In this document: positions 25,497-34,557 of the stretch, one piece after another
How the letters are laid out: each line of letters opens with the position of its first letter
Position numbering within the stretch: the stretch's first letter is position 1
Source: Streptomyces sp. A0958
Lineage (GTDB): Bacteria > Actinomycetota > Actinomycetes > Streptomycetales > Streptomycetaceae
Assembly: GCF_004795035.1 (NCBI RefSeq)
Contig: NZ_SSBK01000029.1
Coordinates: 17,133-81,132, forward strand
Reading direction: 5' to 3'
Length of the DNA stretch: 64,000 nucleotides
Translations under genes and position numbers: made by a program
Notes under the pieces: generated by a model
Told to the model about the DNA's origin: nothing
The model's input: only the letters and a program-made list of their open reading frames with translations
Database searches by the model: none

Positions 25497-26375
25497 ATGC
25501 GCCCCGTCACCGCTCTCGTCCTGTGTGCCGCCCTCGCGAGCACCTCGCTGCTCACCGGATGCGGGAAGGGAACGACCGGCTCCGCGGCCTCGCCCGCCGC
25601 CACCTGCGCCTCCGCCGCACCGGTCGACGACCCCTCCGGGCGGACCTGGGACAACGTGCGCGTCGTCACCGGCGAGTGCGGGCCCTCCGGCGCCCCGTCC
25701 ACCGGCTTCGAGGTCACCAACACCGAGCGGGAAGCGCTCACCTTCACCATCACCCTCACCCTGGTGAACGGCTTCGGCGAGGCCATGGGCAGCACCACGC
25801 GCACGGTCGAGGCCGTGAAGCCCGGCCAGACCGTGCGCCGGCCCCTGGACACGGAGGAGGGGCCGGGCTCCGCCCGGGGGCGGCGGGCCCGCATCACCAA
25901 GGTACGGACCGTACCCGCCGACGAGGCGCCCGCCGCGGCGGGCGCCTGCCCGGCCTCCGGGGTCCGCGTCACGACCGACCGGGGCGACGCCGCGATGGGG
26001 CTGCGGGTCGTGGGCATCCACCTGGAGAACTGCGGCACCACCGGCTACCGCCTCGACGGCTACCCCGCACTCCAGCTCCTGGACGAGAACCGCAAGCCGG
26101 TGACCGGGGTGAACGTCCTGCACGGCACCGACAAGATCTCCAGCGGCATCGGCGGGGACGCCGCGCCCCGGCCCGTCACTCTGGCGCCGGGCGAATTCGC
26201 CTACGCCGACCTCGCCTGGCGCAACACCACCACGGACGGCGACCCGGTGAACGTCCCCTACGCCCGGGTCACCGCGAAACCCGGGGCCGCGCCCGTGACG
26301 GTGACCCCGGAGCTCGACCTCGGGACCACGGGCCGGCTCGGGGTCGGCCCGTGGACGAAGGCCGGGTCCGAGTAG
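25497..26375 (+). CDS. Lipoprotein with DUF4232-like domain
   Basis: A 292-residue exported lipoprotein. The signal peptide ends in the lipobox LLTGC with the lipidated Cys at residue 22. The C-terminal half (about 150-285) has the DUF4232 pattern: CPASGVRV, then GLRVVGIHLENCGTTGYRLDGYPALQLLDENRKPV, then VTLAPGEFAYADLAWRN, a beta sandwich of unknown role common in Streptomyces. A less conserved beta-rich domain lies before it. No strong ribosome site is visible. Its stop codon lies 12 nt from that of the convergent aldo/keto reductase gene. Confidence 0.85.
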   Translation: MRPVTALVLCAALASTSLLTGCGKGTTGSAASPAATCASAAPVDDPSGRTWDNVRVVTGECGPSGAPSTGFEVTNTEREALTFTITLTLVNGFGEAMGSTTRTVEAVKPGQTVRRPLDTEEGPGSARGRRARITKVRTVPADEAPAAAGACPASGVRVTTDRGDAAMGLRVVGIHLENCGTTGYRLDGYPALQLLDENRKPVTGVNVLHGTDKISSGIGGDAAPRPVTLAPGEFAYADLAWRNTTTDGDPVNVPYARVTAKPGAAPVTVTPELDLGTTGRLGVGPWTKAGSE

Positions 26376-26387
26376 GCCACGCGCCGC

Positions 26388-27353
26388 TCAGGAGTAGAAG
26401 TTGCGCTGCCAGCGGTGCCGGGCCAGCACGGCCAGCTGTTCGGCGGTGAGCGGGCGCCCGTCGCCGATCGCGGTGTTGCGCTCCACGTTGCGCACGCTGC
26501 GCATCCCCGGGATGACCGTGGAGACCGCCGGGTGGCTCAGGACGAACCGCAGCGCGTGCTCCGCGATCGCGTCCTGCTCGATGCCCAGGTCCGCGACGAT
26601 CGCCGCGACGCGCTGCTCGACCTGGGCCGGGCGGTCGTCGCGGAAGTACCGGTTGCGCCAGTCGCCCTCGGGGAACGTCGTGCCGGCGGTGATCCGGCCG
26701 GTCAGCCCGCCCTCGTCCAGCGCGACCCGCACGATCACCCCGACCCCGTGCTCCTGGCAGGCCGGCAGCAGCGCGTCGGCCGGTGCCTGGTCGAACACGT
26801 TGTAGATGACCTGCACGCTGTCCACCACGCCACTGCGGACGAGCGCGAGGGCGCCGTCGGGCAGGTGGTCGTTGACGGAGACGCCGAAGAGGCGGATCTT
26901 GCCCTCCTGCTTCAGCGCGGCGACCGTCTCCAGCCAGTCCCCGCGCCCCACCCACTCGTCGTTCCAGACATGGAACTGGAACACGTCGAAGTGGTCCAGA
27001 CCGGACGCGCGCAGGCTCGTCTCCAGGCTGCTACGGATGTGCTCGCCGGGGAACGCGTCGGCCGGGTCGATGCCGTCCTTCGCCGGCCACTCCTGGTTCT
27101 TCGGCGGCACCTTGGTCGCCACCAGCACCTCGTCACCGGCCCGTTCGCGCACGACCTGCCCGACGATGCGTTCGCTCTCGCCGTAGCCGCGCGCCGTGTC
27201 GATGAAGTTCACGCCGAGGTCGATCGCCCGGTGGAGGGCGCGTACGGACTCGTCCTGAGTGGCCCCCACCCAGCCGGACTCACCGATGCCCCAGGCCCCG
27301 TAGCCGATCTCGGACACCGAAAGTCCGCTGCGTCCCAGCTCGCGGTAGCGCAC
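26388..27353 (-). CDS. Aldo/keto reductase
   Basis: A 321-residue NADPH-dependent oxidoreductase of the AKR fold (YghZ/Tas-like group). Catalytic residues are visible: Asp and Tyr in IDTARGYGESERIVG, Lys in VATKVPPK and His in VFQFHVWNDEW. The NADP-binding end is VIPGMRSVRNVERN. The GTG at 27353 (VRYRELGRSGLSVSEIGYGAWG) is preferred because ggagg lies 6 nt before it; the ATG two codons earlier abuts the box. The substrate cannot be told from sequence. It is convergent with the lipoprotein gene. Confidence 0.92.
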   Translation of the reverse strand: MRYRELGRSGLSVSEIGYGAWGIGESGWVGATQDESVRALHRAIDLGVNFIDTARGYGESERIVGQVVRERAGDEVLVATKVPPKNQEWPAKDGIDPADAFPGEHIRSSLETSLRASGLDHFDVFQFHVWNDEWVGRGDWLETVAALKQEGKIRLFGVSVNDHLPDGALALVRSGVVDSVQVIYNVFDQAPADALLPACQEHGVGVIVRVALDEGGLTGRITAGTTFPEGDWRNRYFRDDRPAQVEQRVAAIVADLGIEQDAIAEHALRFVLSHPAVSTVIPGMRSVRNVERNTAIGDGRPLTAEQLAVLARHRWQRNFYS

Positions 27354-27465
27354 TGTCATCCTCCACGTCGTCGTCCCGTTCCACCCGGGTACTGAAGGCC
27401 CCCGGGCGCACATCAGGCCGACCCTAGGTGACACGGCCGCCCGGGTCAGGTGGTTTTACGGGCGC

Positions 27466-28305
27466 TCAGCCGCCGACCGGGCTGCTGACCGAGACCCGGT
27501 CGCCGACCCGCACCACGCCCTCGCGGACCACCGCGTTCTTCGCGCCGAAGCTGACCTTGTTGCCGAACTCCGGCTCGCGCCGGTACGCGGCCAGGGTGCG
27601 CACCGGCTCCGGGCCGGCGCGGCGGCCGGTCCGCTGGTCGACGAGCGGGACGTTGCACCGGATCGCCCGCGCGGAGTAGGCGAGTTCGACGGTGCCCAGG
27701 GTCATCCGCGCCACCCGGTCCTCGAAGTGCGGTTCGTCGTCGCCGGTCAGCACGATGTTGGGGCGGAAGCGGTTCATGGGCACGGGCGCGGTGTCGCCCC
27801 GGGCGGTGATCCGGGCGTTGAGACCGGCCAGGGAGGCGGTCGAGGTGACCAGGACCGCGTGCGCGTCGGCGAAGTTGACCTTGCCGGGGGTGTCGCCCCA
27901 GCCGTCGCGGTCGAAGCCGGGGACCACCCGGACCAGCCGGGAGGGGGCCCCGAGCGCATCGGAGAACCACTCCGCGACCTCGTCCCCCTGATCGACGGCC
28001 GGCCCGAGGTCGTTGCCGAACATGCTGACCTCGCGGCGCGGCCCGTCCGGGACGACGTCCAGGCGCAGCGGCCCGATGCTCTCGGCGGAGAGGGCCAGCA
28101 CGGCCCCGGAGTCCAGGACCTCGGCCCCGAGCGCGGCCATCGCGGGGTGGGTGCGCTGGCTGCGGAACGTGCCGTGGACCGCGTCGACCACCATGAACGT
28201 CCGGTCGTGTTCGAGACCGGTGCCGGTGACCCGTGCGGTGTCGACCGCGACCCCGGCACAGCCCTTGACCGGGTAGTACGCCAGATCCCGGACGGTGATC
28301 GTCAT
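27466..28305 (-). CDS. MOSC domain protein (YcbX/mARC-like)
   Basis: A 279-residue protein with an N-terminal MOSC_N beta barrel (DLAYYPVKGCAGVAVDTARV) and a C-terminal MOSC domain (FADAHAVLVTS, then PMNRFRPNIVLTG, then IRCNVPLVDQRTG and FGNKVSFGAKNAVVREG). The Cys in IRCNVP is the expected molybdenum-cofactor ligand. Such proteins reduce N-hydroxylated compounds. No [2Fe-2S] ferredoxin domain follows, unlike Escherichia coli YcbX. The ATG has an aggag box 6 nt upstream. Confidence 0.9.
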   Translation of the reverse strand: MTITVRDLAYYPVKGCAGVAVDTARVTGTGLEHDRTFMVVDAVHGTFRSQRTHPAMAALGAEVLDSGAVLALSAESIGPLRLDVVPDGPRREVSMFGNDLGPAVDQGDEVAEWFSDALGAPSRLVRVVPGFDRDGWGDTPGKVNFADAHAVLVTSTASLAGLNARITARGDTAPVPMNRFRPNIVLTGDDEPHFEDRVARMTLGTVELAYSARAIRCNVPLVDQRTGRRAGPEPVRTLAAYRREPEFGNKVSFGAKNAVVREGVVRVGDRVSVSSPVGG

Positions 28306-28401
28306 GATGTGCTCCTCATGGCGGACATCATGGCACCCGCCCCGCGCCTTGTGAGTTCCTTTTCGAGACGCACTCGGCCGGCGGAGCGGGCGGGCAGAAG
28401 A

Positions 28402-28436
28402 GAGGCCCCCGCCTGTCACGTCCAGGCGGGGGCCTC
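28402..28436 (-). terminator. Terminator of sodF
   Basis: A perfect 14-bp stem (28402-28415 with 28423-28436) and a 7-nt loop. It lies 85 nt past the sodF stop on its strand and before the MOSC gene start region. Confidence 0.75.
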
Positions 28437-28520
28437 CCCTTCATCCGCCTGCCCGGTGAAGGTTGAGAAGACGATCACGAGGCAGGACGCTCGACGCGCC
28501 CCGGGCCGGGGCGCCCTCGG

Positions 28521-29162
28521 TCAGGGCGCGAGCAGCAGGACGTCCGCGCGCTCCTTGGCGGCGGCGTAGCGCTTGGCCACGTCCTGCCAGTTGACGACGG
28601 CCCACATCGCCTCGATGAAGTCGACCTTCTGGTTCTTGTACTGGAGGTAGAAGGCGTGCTCCCAGGCGTCGAAGACGAGGACCGGGACCGAGCCCTGGCC
28701 CACGTTGCCCTGGTGGTCGTAGACCTGCTCGACGATCAGCTTGCCGCTGACCGGCTCGTACGCGAGGACGCCCCAGCCGGAGCCCTGCGTGGTGGCGGCC
28801 GCCTTCGTCAGCTGGGACTTGAAGCCCGCGAAGGAGCCGAAGGACTCGGTGATCGCGTCCGCGAGGTCGCCGACGCCGTCCGCGGCGAGGGGCTCACCGC
28901 CGCCGTCACCGGTCATGTTGTGCCAGTAGATGGAGTGCAGGATGTGGCCCGAGAGGTGGAAGGCCAGGCTCTTCTGGAGGCCGTTGATCGCTCCCCAGGC
29001 CTCCTTGTCGCGGGCCTCCTCCAACTGCTCCAGGGTGTCGTTCGCGCCCTTCACGTACGCGGCGTGGTGCTTGTCGTGGTGGAGCTCGATGATCTGCGGA
29101 TTGATGACCGGTTCGAGCGCGGCGTAGTCGTACGGGAGTTCCGGGAGCGTGTACGTGGCCAT
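28521..29162 (-). CDS. sodF: Fe (Fe/Mn family) superoxide dismutase
   Basis: A 213-residue cytoplasmic enzyme that dismutates superoxide. The metal ligands are visible: His in IIELHHDKHHAAYV, His in HLSGHILHSIYWHN, and Asp plus His in VFDAWEHAFYL. Length and wording match Streptomyces Fe-SOD (SodF). In Streptomyces sodF is repressed by Nur when nickel is present, while the nickel enzyme SodN takes over (established). A Nur-type box lies 36 nt upstream of the ATG, which supports the same control here. A ggaggg box precedes the start. Confidence 0.95.
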   Translation of the reverse strand: MATYTLPELPYDYAALEPVINPQIIELHHDKHHAAYVKGANDTLEQLEEARDKEAWGAINGLQKSLAFHLSGHILHSIYWHNMTGDGGGEPLAADGVGDLADAITESFGSFAGFKSQLTKAAATTQGSGWGVLAYEPVSGKLIVEQVYDHQGNVGQGSVPVLVFDAWEHAFYLQYKNQKVDFIEAMWAVVNWQDVAKRYAAAKERADVLLLAP

Positions 29163-29197
29163 TGGTTTCGAACCCTCCAGCTGCTGAACTGTTGTTA

Positions 29198-29214
29198 TTG
29201 CAACCTATATGCAG
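29198..29214 (-). promoter_or_regulatory. Candidate Nur box upstream of sodF
   Basis: On the minus strand this reads CTGCAT-ATAGG-TTGCAA, close to the published Nur consensus tTGCaa-N5-ttGCAA. It lies 36 nt before the sodF start codon, in a good place to block transcription. Confidence 0.6.
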
Positions 29215-29641
29215 AAGCAGGCTAACAGCAGGAGTGGCTGAGAGAGGGTCAGTCCTTGGTCCTGGTCCCGGCGCGCCGCCGATGTAGGACTCCGATGGCG
29301 CCTCGCGTTCCAGGCGGGTGCGCGGGATCGGCTGGGGGGCGGCGGTCAAGCCGCGGTCGGTTGACCGTCCTGGCGGACTGGAGCGCTGCTGCTCCCAGTC
29401 GGACTTTTAGAGGGAGTCCACAGTCCCGCTCCCGCGCCTCGCCCCCGGCCACTCGGTGGGAATCCATTCCCACCTCCGTGACAAGCATCACGCCCCGCGA
29501 CGATTGCGCGGCGTTCGTTGTGTGAATCCCACCAACGCCCCAGCCGCCGCTTTGTGGGCCGCTGATGGTGTTCGAGCCCGACCGCGTCGGCTAACGTCGC
29601 CTCAGTCCGTCCCTGTCTGCCCTCACCCCCGCGGAGTCCCG
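29215..29641. promoter_or_regulatory. Long intergenic region before bioY with inverted repeats
   Basis: No convincing gene lies here. Features seen: an inverted repeat cggtcaa/ttgaccg (29343-29367); a hairpin gactgg…cccagtc ending in tcggactttt (29376-29406); a perfect 9-bp repeat GGTGGGAAT-CC-ATTCCCACC (29455-29474); and a -10-like TAACGT at 29592-29597 that would start bioY mRNA about 38 nt before the ATG. The 29455 repeat looks like an operator. I cannot match the region to a known riboswitch. Confidence 0.4.
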
Positions 29642-30235
29642 ATGAGCACTGCTGCCGCCCCCGTCCGTACCGGAGCGGTCCTCGCCGACCTGCTGCCCGC
29701 CGTCCGGCACCGCTACGCCGTGGACACCGCCCTCGTGCTCGGCGGCGCCGCGCTCACCGGCATAGCCGCCCAGATCGCCGTGCCGGTCCCGGGCTCCCCG
29801 GTCCCGGTCACCGGCCAGACCTTCGCCGCCCTCCTCGTCGGCACCGCGCTCGGCGCCCGCCGCGGCTTCCTCTCCCTCGCCGTGTACGCGCTCGTCGGCA
29901 TGGCGGGCGTGCCGTGGTTCGCGGGGGGCAGCTCCGGCGCCGGCGGCGCCTCCTTCGGCTACGTGCTCGGCATGCTGCTCGCCGCCACCGTGGTCGGCGG
30001 CCTCGCCCGCCGCGGCGGCGACCGCTCGGTGCTGCGCACCGCCGGCACGATGGTGCTCGGCTCGGCGATCATCTACGCGGTCGGCGTGCCCTACCTGGCG
30101 CTGTCCACCGGCATGTCGGCGAGCGCCGCGATCGCCGCGGGCCTGACGCCGTTCCTGCTCGGCGACGCGCTGAAGGCGGCGCTCGCCATGGGCGCGCTGC
30201 CCGCCTCCTGGAAGCTCATCGGCCGCCGCGGCTGA
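29642..30235 (+). CDS. bioY: BioY biotin transporter (ECF substrate-binding subunit)
   Basis: A 197-residue membrane protein with about six hydrophobic helices. The BioY signature is plain: IAAQIAVPVPGSPVPVTGQTFAALLVGTALGARRGFLSLAVYALVGMAGVPWFAGG, read in overlapping pieces, and FLLGDALKAALA near the end. It takes up biotin, alone or with shared ECF energising subunits. No bioM/bioN genes are adjacent. The ATG has a ggag box 6 nt upstream. Confidence 0.93.
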   Translation: MSTAAAPVRTGAVLADLLPAVRHRYAVDTALVLGGAALTGIAAQIAVPVPGSPVPVTGQTFAALLVGTALGARRGFLSLAVYALVGMAGVPWFAGGSSGAGGASFGYVLGMLLAATVVGGLARRGGDRSVLRTAGTMVLGSAIIYAVGVPYLALSTGMSASAAIAAGLTPFLLGDALKAALAMGALPASWKLIGRRG

Positions 30236-30270
30236 CACCACCGCTTCCGCTTCCGCAAGGACCTCCGAAG

Positions 30271-30311
30271 AGGCTCACCGGGCCGTACCGAAACACCGGA
30301 CCGGCGAGCCT
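30271..30311 (+). terminator. Hairpin after bioY
   Basis: Arms aggctcaccgg (30271-30281) and ccggcgagcct (30301-30311) pair over 11 positions with one mismatch, 36 nt after the bioY stop. Confidence 0.5.
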
Positions 30312-30438
30312 CTCGGCCGTCCGGGGGCCGTGGAAGCCGTCCGGCGCCGTGGAAGCCGGCCGGCGCCGTCAGGCAGGGCACGCGCGCCCGCGCACCCCGT
30401 CGTCGGCCACCCGGCTCCGCTCGTGCCACACTCCTCCC

Positions 30439-30927
<489 letters not shown>

Positions 30928-30939
30928 CCACGATCCTCC

Positions 30940-30968
30940 CTGTGCCGCCGGTCCTCCCGGCGGCACAG
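30940..30968 (+). terminator. Terminator after rpiB
   Basis: A perfect 11-bp stem ctgtgccgccg/cggcggcacag with a 7-nt loop. Confidence 0.75.
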
Positions 30969-31006
30969 CCATGTCCGCCCCCGCCCCACCCAGGAGACCC
31001 GCCGCC

Positions 31007-31816
31007 GTGCCCGAGGGACACACCATCCACCGCCTCGCCGCGGACCACCGCGAGCGCTTCGCCGGCCGGCCGGTGCGGGTGAGCAGCCCGCAGGGGAAGT
31101 TCTCCGACAGCGCCGCCCTGCTCGACGGCCGGGTCCTCGAAGAGGCCGACGCCCACGGCAAGCACCTCTTCCTCGGCTTCCACGACACCGGCTGGGTCCA
31201 CATCCACCTCGGCCTGTTCGGCAAGCTCGGCTTCGGTACGGTGCCGGCCCCGCCGCCCACCGACACCGTCCGGCTCCGCCTGCTGAACGACGCGCACCAC
31301 GCGGACCTGCGCGGCCCCACCACCTGCGCCCTGATCACCGACGCCGAGAAGCGCGCGATACACGACCGGCTGGGCCCCGACCCGCTGCGCGACGGCGAGG
31401 ACGGCGAGCGGGCCTGGCAGCGCATCTCCCGCAGCCGGACCACCGTCGCCGCCCTCCTGATGGACCAGAAGGTCGTCGCCGGCGTCGGCAACGTCTACCG
31501 CGCCGAGGTGCTGTTCCGGCACGGCATCGACCCGTACCGGGCGGGCAGGGACCTCACCCGCCGCGAGTGGGACGCGATCTGGGCGGACCTGGGCGCGCTG
31601 ATGCGCGAGGGCGTACGGAACAACCGGATCGACACCGTCCGCCCCGAGCACCTGCCCGAGGCGATGGGCCGCCCGCCGCGCGTGGACGACCACGGCGGCG
31701 AGGTCTACGTCTACCGGCGCGCACGCCAGGCCTGCCACATCTGCGGCACCGAGATCCGCACCGCCGACCTGGCCGCCCGCAACCTCTTCTGGTGCCCCGG
31801 CTGCCAGTCCGCGTGA
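31007..31816 (+). CDS. nei: Fpg/Nei-family DNA glycosylase-lyase (endonuclease VIII type)
   Basis: A 269-residue base-excision repair enzyme that removes oxidised pyrimidines and nicks the strand. The start is fixed by chemistry: the GTG gives Met-Pro-Glu-Gly-His, where Pro2 is the nucleophile after Met removal and Glu3 is catalytic. The Lys of AHGKHLFLGF and the helix-two-turn-helix region MDQKVVAGVGNVYRAEVLF are present. The C-terminal zinc finger is complete: CHICGTEIRT, then NLFWCPGCQ. A caggag box lies 10 nt upstream. Actinobacteria carry two such Nei enzymes; which one this is cannot be told. Confidence 0.93.
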   Translation: MPEGHTIHRLAADHRERFAGRPVRVSSPQGKFSDSAALLDGRVLEEADAHGKHLFLGFHDTGWVHIHLGLFGKLGFGTVPAPPPTDTVRLRLLNDAHHADLRGPTTCALITDAEKRAIHDRLGPDPLRDGEDGERAWQRISRSRTTVAALLMDQKVVAGVGNVYRAEVLFRHGIDPYRAGRDLTRREWDAIWADLGALMREGVRNNRIDTVRPEHLPEAMGRPPRVDDHGGEVYVYRRARQACHICGTEIRTADLAARNLFWCPGCQSA

Positions 31817-31908
31817 ACGAACACCGCTACCCGCAAGTACGGCCCCGGGCGGGCCGATTTCGAACACATTGTCATGGGGTCCCCCTGCACCGGAGGCCGC
31901 CGGGTGGA

Positions 31909-31914
31909 TAAGGT
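31909..31914 (+). promoter_or_regulatory. -10-like box for the membrane PP2C gene
   Basis: TAAGGT ends 7 nt before the ATG at 31922, consistent with a near-leaderless transcript. It conflicts with use of the upstream GTG at 31904. Confidence 0.4.
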
Positions 31915-31921
31915 CCCCGCA

Positions 31922-33067
31922 ATGGCCCGACGCGCAGGAGCAGAGACGTACCCGGCCCGATTGCGGAAATCGGCGCACCGGGTCCGCAGCACGCTGCGCA
32001 GGTCCGGGGTCGACTACTTCCGCGGCGACGGCTCCGACTGGATCGCCCTGGTCGGTCTGCTGGTCGTCATCCCGGCCATCACCTGCGCCACCCTGGCCGA
32101 CCCGGTCTGGTGCGCGCCCACCATGCTCGTCCTGCCGATCGTCGCGGGCGGCCTGCTGCTGCGCCCCGCCAGCCTCCTCGGCCTGTACGGGGCGGCCGCC
32201 GCCGCCCTCATCGTGGAGTCCATCTGGCTCGGCCCCTACGAGAACGGCCCGGCCAGGGTCACCCCGGGCACCGTCCTGACGGTCGCGGCCTGCGGCTTCT
32301 TCGGGCTGATCCTCGCCCAGTTCCGCGCCCGCGTCGGCGTGCCCTGGCGGCGCGGCGGCACCATGCTGTTCGACCTGCGCGAACGCATCCGGGTGCAGAG
32401 TTCGCTGCCCCGCCTCCCGCAGGGCTGGCACCGCGAGATGGCGCTGCGCCCGGCCGGCGGGCAGTCCTTCTCCGGGGACTTCGTCGTCGCGGCCCGCACC
32501 CACGGCGGTCGTACCCTGGAGGCCGTCCTGACCGACGTCTCCGGCAAGGGCATGGACGCGGGCTCCCGCGCCCTGCTGCTGTCCGGCGCCTTCGGCGGGC
32601 TCCTCGGCTCGCTGCCGCCGCACGGCTTCCTGCCCGCCGCCAACGGCTATCTGCTGCGCCAGGACTGGGACGAGGGCTTCGCCACCTCGATCCATCTGGT
32701 CCTCGACCTCGAAACGGGCGACTACGAACTCCTCTCCGCAGGCCATCCGCCCGCCCTCCAACTCCACGCCGGCAGCGGCCAGTGGGAGGAGATGGCGGCG
32801 GAGGGCCCGCTGCTCGGCGTGTACGACGGCGCCGAGTTCGACCCGGTGAAGGGCCATCTGGCCCCCGGCGACGTGCTGATGCTGTTCACGGACGGGCTGG
32901 TGGAGGCATCGGACCGGGACATCGCGGAAGGCATTGACCGGCTGACCGGCGAGGCCGACCGCTATGTCGCCACGGGCTTCGAGGGCGCCGCCTGGCACCT
33001 GATCGAGGCCTGCGCCAAGGACGTCAACGACGACCGGGCCCTGCTGCTCCTGTCACGGAAGTCCTGA
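31922..33067 (+). CDS. Membrane-anchored PP2C/SpoIIE phosphatase
   Basis: A 381-residue protein. Four hydrophobic segments fill about residues 36-125 (WIALVGLLVVIPAITCATLA, MLVLPIVAGGLLL, LLGLYGAAAAALIVESIWL, VLTVAACGFFGLILAQF). The rest is a SpoIIE-type phosphatase: SFSGDFVVAAR, TDVSGKGMDAGSRALLLSGAF, SAGHPPALQLH, MLFTDGLVEASDRD and DDRALLLL. Its target is probably an anti-anti-sigma factor not encoded nearby. ATG at 31922 is used because of the -10 box 7 nt before it. The alternative GTG at 31904 has a good ggagg 7 nt upstream and would add six residues. Confidence 0.88.
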   Translation: MARRAGAETYPARLRKSAHRVRSTLRRSGVDYFRGDGSDWIALVGLLVVIPAITCATLADPVWCAPTMLVLPIVAGGLLLRPASLLGLYGAAAAALIVESIWLGPYENGPARVTPGTVLTVAACGFFGLILAQFRARVGVPWRRGGTMLFDLRERIRVQSSLPRLPQGWHREMALRPAGGQSFSGDFVVAARTHGGRTLEAVLTDVSGKGMDAGSRALLLSGAFGGLLGSLPPHGFLPAANGYLLRQDWDEGFATSIHLVLDLETGDYELLSAGHPPALQLHAGSGQWEEMAAEGPLLGVYDGAEFDPVKGHLAPGDVLMLFTDGLVEASDRDIAEGIDRLTGEADRYVATGFEGAAWHLIEACAKDVNDDRALLLLSRKS

Positions 33068-33320
33068 ACCGTACGCAACCGCCCCGAACCGGGCGCACGT
33101 CAACGGGAGTCGGACCCTCACCGGATCGAGGCTCGTTTGCCGAACATTGACGTCGCAGCTGTGGAAGCTGCGGACGGGCGTGCGTTCTCCAGGTCCTCGC
33201 CCTGGCCGCATCGCGCGCACAGCTGACCCTGGCCGAGGCCGAGGCCCTGGTACACGAGGCCCACGCGGCCCCGGGCACCCCTGCCGAACAGCGGGATTGA
33301 GCCAACACCGGCCGATACGA
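33068..33320. other. Gene-free stretch
   Basis: No start-supported gene is seen. One frame (about 33145-33297) reads like coding sequence (LQVLALAASRAQ, then LTLAEAEALVHEAHAAPG) but has no start codon with a ribosome site and an upstream stop, so it may be a gene remnant. It is followed by a terminator. Confidence 0.3.
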
Positions 33321-33350
33321 CGAAGCCCGGCCGCACCGGGCCGGGCTTCG
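33321..33350. terminator. Bidirectional terminator
   Basis: A 10-bp perfect stem cgaagcccgg/ccgggcttcg, with further c-g pairs in the loop, between the PP2C gene and the convergent acyltransferase gene. Confidence 0.75.
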
Positions 33351-33375
33351 TGTGTGGGGGAGCGGGGGCGGGCGC

Positions 33376-34527
33376 TCAGACCTTGGCGGCGTCCTTGCGG
33401 AACGCCCAGTTCATGTCCGGCTCGGTCACACAGCGCAGTGCCCGCCGCACCGGCGGCGTGCACAGCAGGGTGACGGCGGTGGAGGCGACCACGGTCACGA
33501 TCACCAGACCGGTCGGCGACACCAGCCAGGCGTTGTCGTCGAAGATGCCCGCGTAGGCGGCGCCCTTCACCAGGAAGCCGTGCAGCAGGTAGCCGCAGAT
33601 CGTGCCGGCGCCGAGCACCGTGAACCACATGTGGCGCCGCGGCACCAGCGCCAGGAACGCGGCGGTCAGCAGCGTCGCGCAGACGAACATCGTGAGGGTC
33701 ATCACGGCGCCCGACCACCACGGCGCGCCCATGTCCTGGGCGCTGGAGTCCCGCAGGAACCAGCCCAGTTGCATCCGGGGCGCCGCCCAGTACGCGAAGA
33801 CGACCGCGACGGCGAACAGCGGCAGGGCGAGCCGCCGGACCTCACGGCGGCGGACCAGCTCGAAGTGCTCGGGTTTCAGCTGGAGTCCCAGCACGAAGAA
33901 GGGCAGGAACTGCAGGACGCGCGGCAGGTCGAGGTCGTCACCGATGCTGGGGGCGAGCGAGGCGAGGACGGCGATCACGAGGGAGACGGCCAGCGGGTGG
34001 CGGAGATTGCGCCACAGCGGGGTGGTGAGCCGCCAGATGAACAGGGCGGCCAGGAACCAGGTCAGGTACCAGGGGTCCAGCAGGCTGATCGGGGCGTCGG
34101 GCTGGTTGTTCGCGTACCGCCGGAACAGCGAGTACGCCGTCTCGAACACGACGTAGGGCACGGCGACGCCGGTGATCAGCCGCTTCACCTTGGCGGGGCT
34201 CAGGTCGAACGACCGTGAGAAGTAACCCGAGATGAGGATGAAAGCGGGCATGTGGAAGGTGTACGTCACCATGTACAGCGCGCGGGCGGCCCGGCTCCCG
34301 TCCATGACCGGAACCCACGAGTGCGCCACCGCGACCAGCACGATGGCGAGGTACTTCGCGTTGTCGAAGTAGGCGTCACGCTTCTTGGCGGGGGTGCTCC
34401 GCGCAGGCTCGTTCGCTACCGGAGCGGGTGCTTCCCCGGTCGCCGTCGACGCCGGGCGTCTGGGCTCCGACTCCTCGGTCGCCGGGGAAAGCGCGGCCCT
34501 CTGCAATGCGTTCGGAGCGTGGAACAT
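33376..34527 (-). CDS. Acyltransferase 3 family integral membrane protein
   Basis: An integral membrane O-acyltransferase-type protein of about 383 residues with around ten hydrophobic helices. After a polar Pro/Ala/Glu-rich N-terminus comes KKRDAYFDNAKYLAIVLVAVAHSW, where the Arg-Asp and the His fit the acyltransferase 3 (OafA-like) pattern, and HMPAFILISGYFSR. Substrate is unknown; relatives modify sugars or other surface molecules. Start: ATG at 34527 is chosen because TAGGGT, a very good -10 box, ends 7 nt before it. A longer form from ATG 34557 is possible but would lie upstream of that promoter and has no ribosome site. Confidence 0.82.
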   Translation of the reverse strand: MFHAPNALQRAALSPATEESEPRRPASTATGEAPAPVANEPARSTPAKKRDAYFDNAKYLAIVLVAVAHSWVPVMDGSRAARALYMVTYTFHMPAFILISGYFSRSFDLSPAKVKRLITGVAVPYVVFETAYSLFRRYANNQPDAPISLLDPWYLTWFLAALFIWRLTTPLWRNLRHPLAVSLVIAVLASLAPSIGDDLDLPRVLQFLPFFVLGLQLKPEHFELVRRREVRRLALPLFAVAVVFAYWAAPRMQLGWFLRDSSAQDMGAPWWSGAVMTLTMFVCATLLTAAFLALVPRRHMWFTVLGAGTICGYLLHGFLVKGAAYAGIFDDNAWLVSPTGLVIVTVVASTAVTLLCTPPVRRALRCVTEPDMNWAFRKDAAKV

Positions 34528-34534
34528 CTCAGGC

Positions 34535-34540
34535 ACCCTA
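34535..34540 (-). promoter_or_regulatory. -10 box TAGGGT for the acyltransferase gene
   Basis: On the minus strand TAGGGT is followed by 7 nt and ATG (34527). It supports a leaderless transcript and the shorter start. No -35 box is clear. Confidence 0.5.
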
Positions 34541-34557
34541 GACGTCTCGATTGCCAT

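Noticed and set aside
29249..29491. Minus-strand 80-codon ORF between sodF and bioY
   Set aside because: No ribosome site, Arg/Pro-rich composition typical of chance frames in GC-rich DNA, and it covers inverted repeats that fit a regulatory region.
33145..33297. Protein-like frame reading LQVLALAASRAQ and LTLAEAEALVHEAH after the PP2C gene
   Set aside because: It has no start codon with a ribosome site and an in-frame stop just upstream, so it is at most a remnant.
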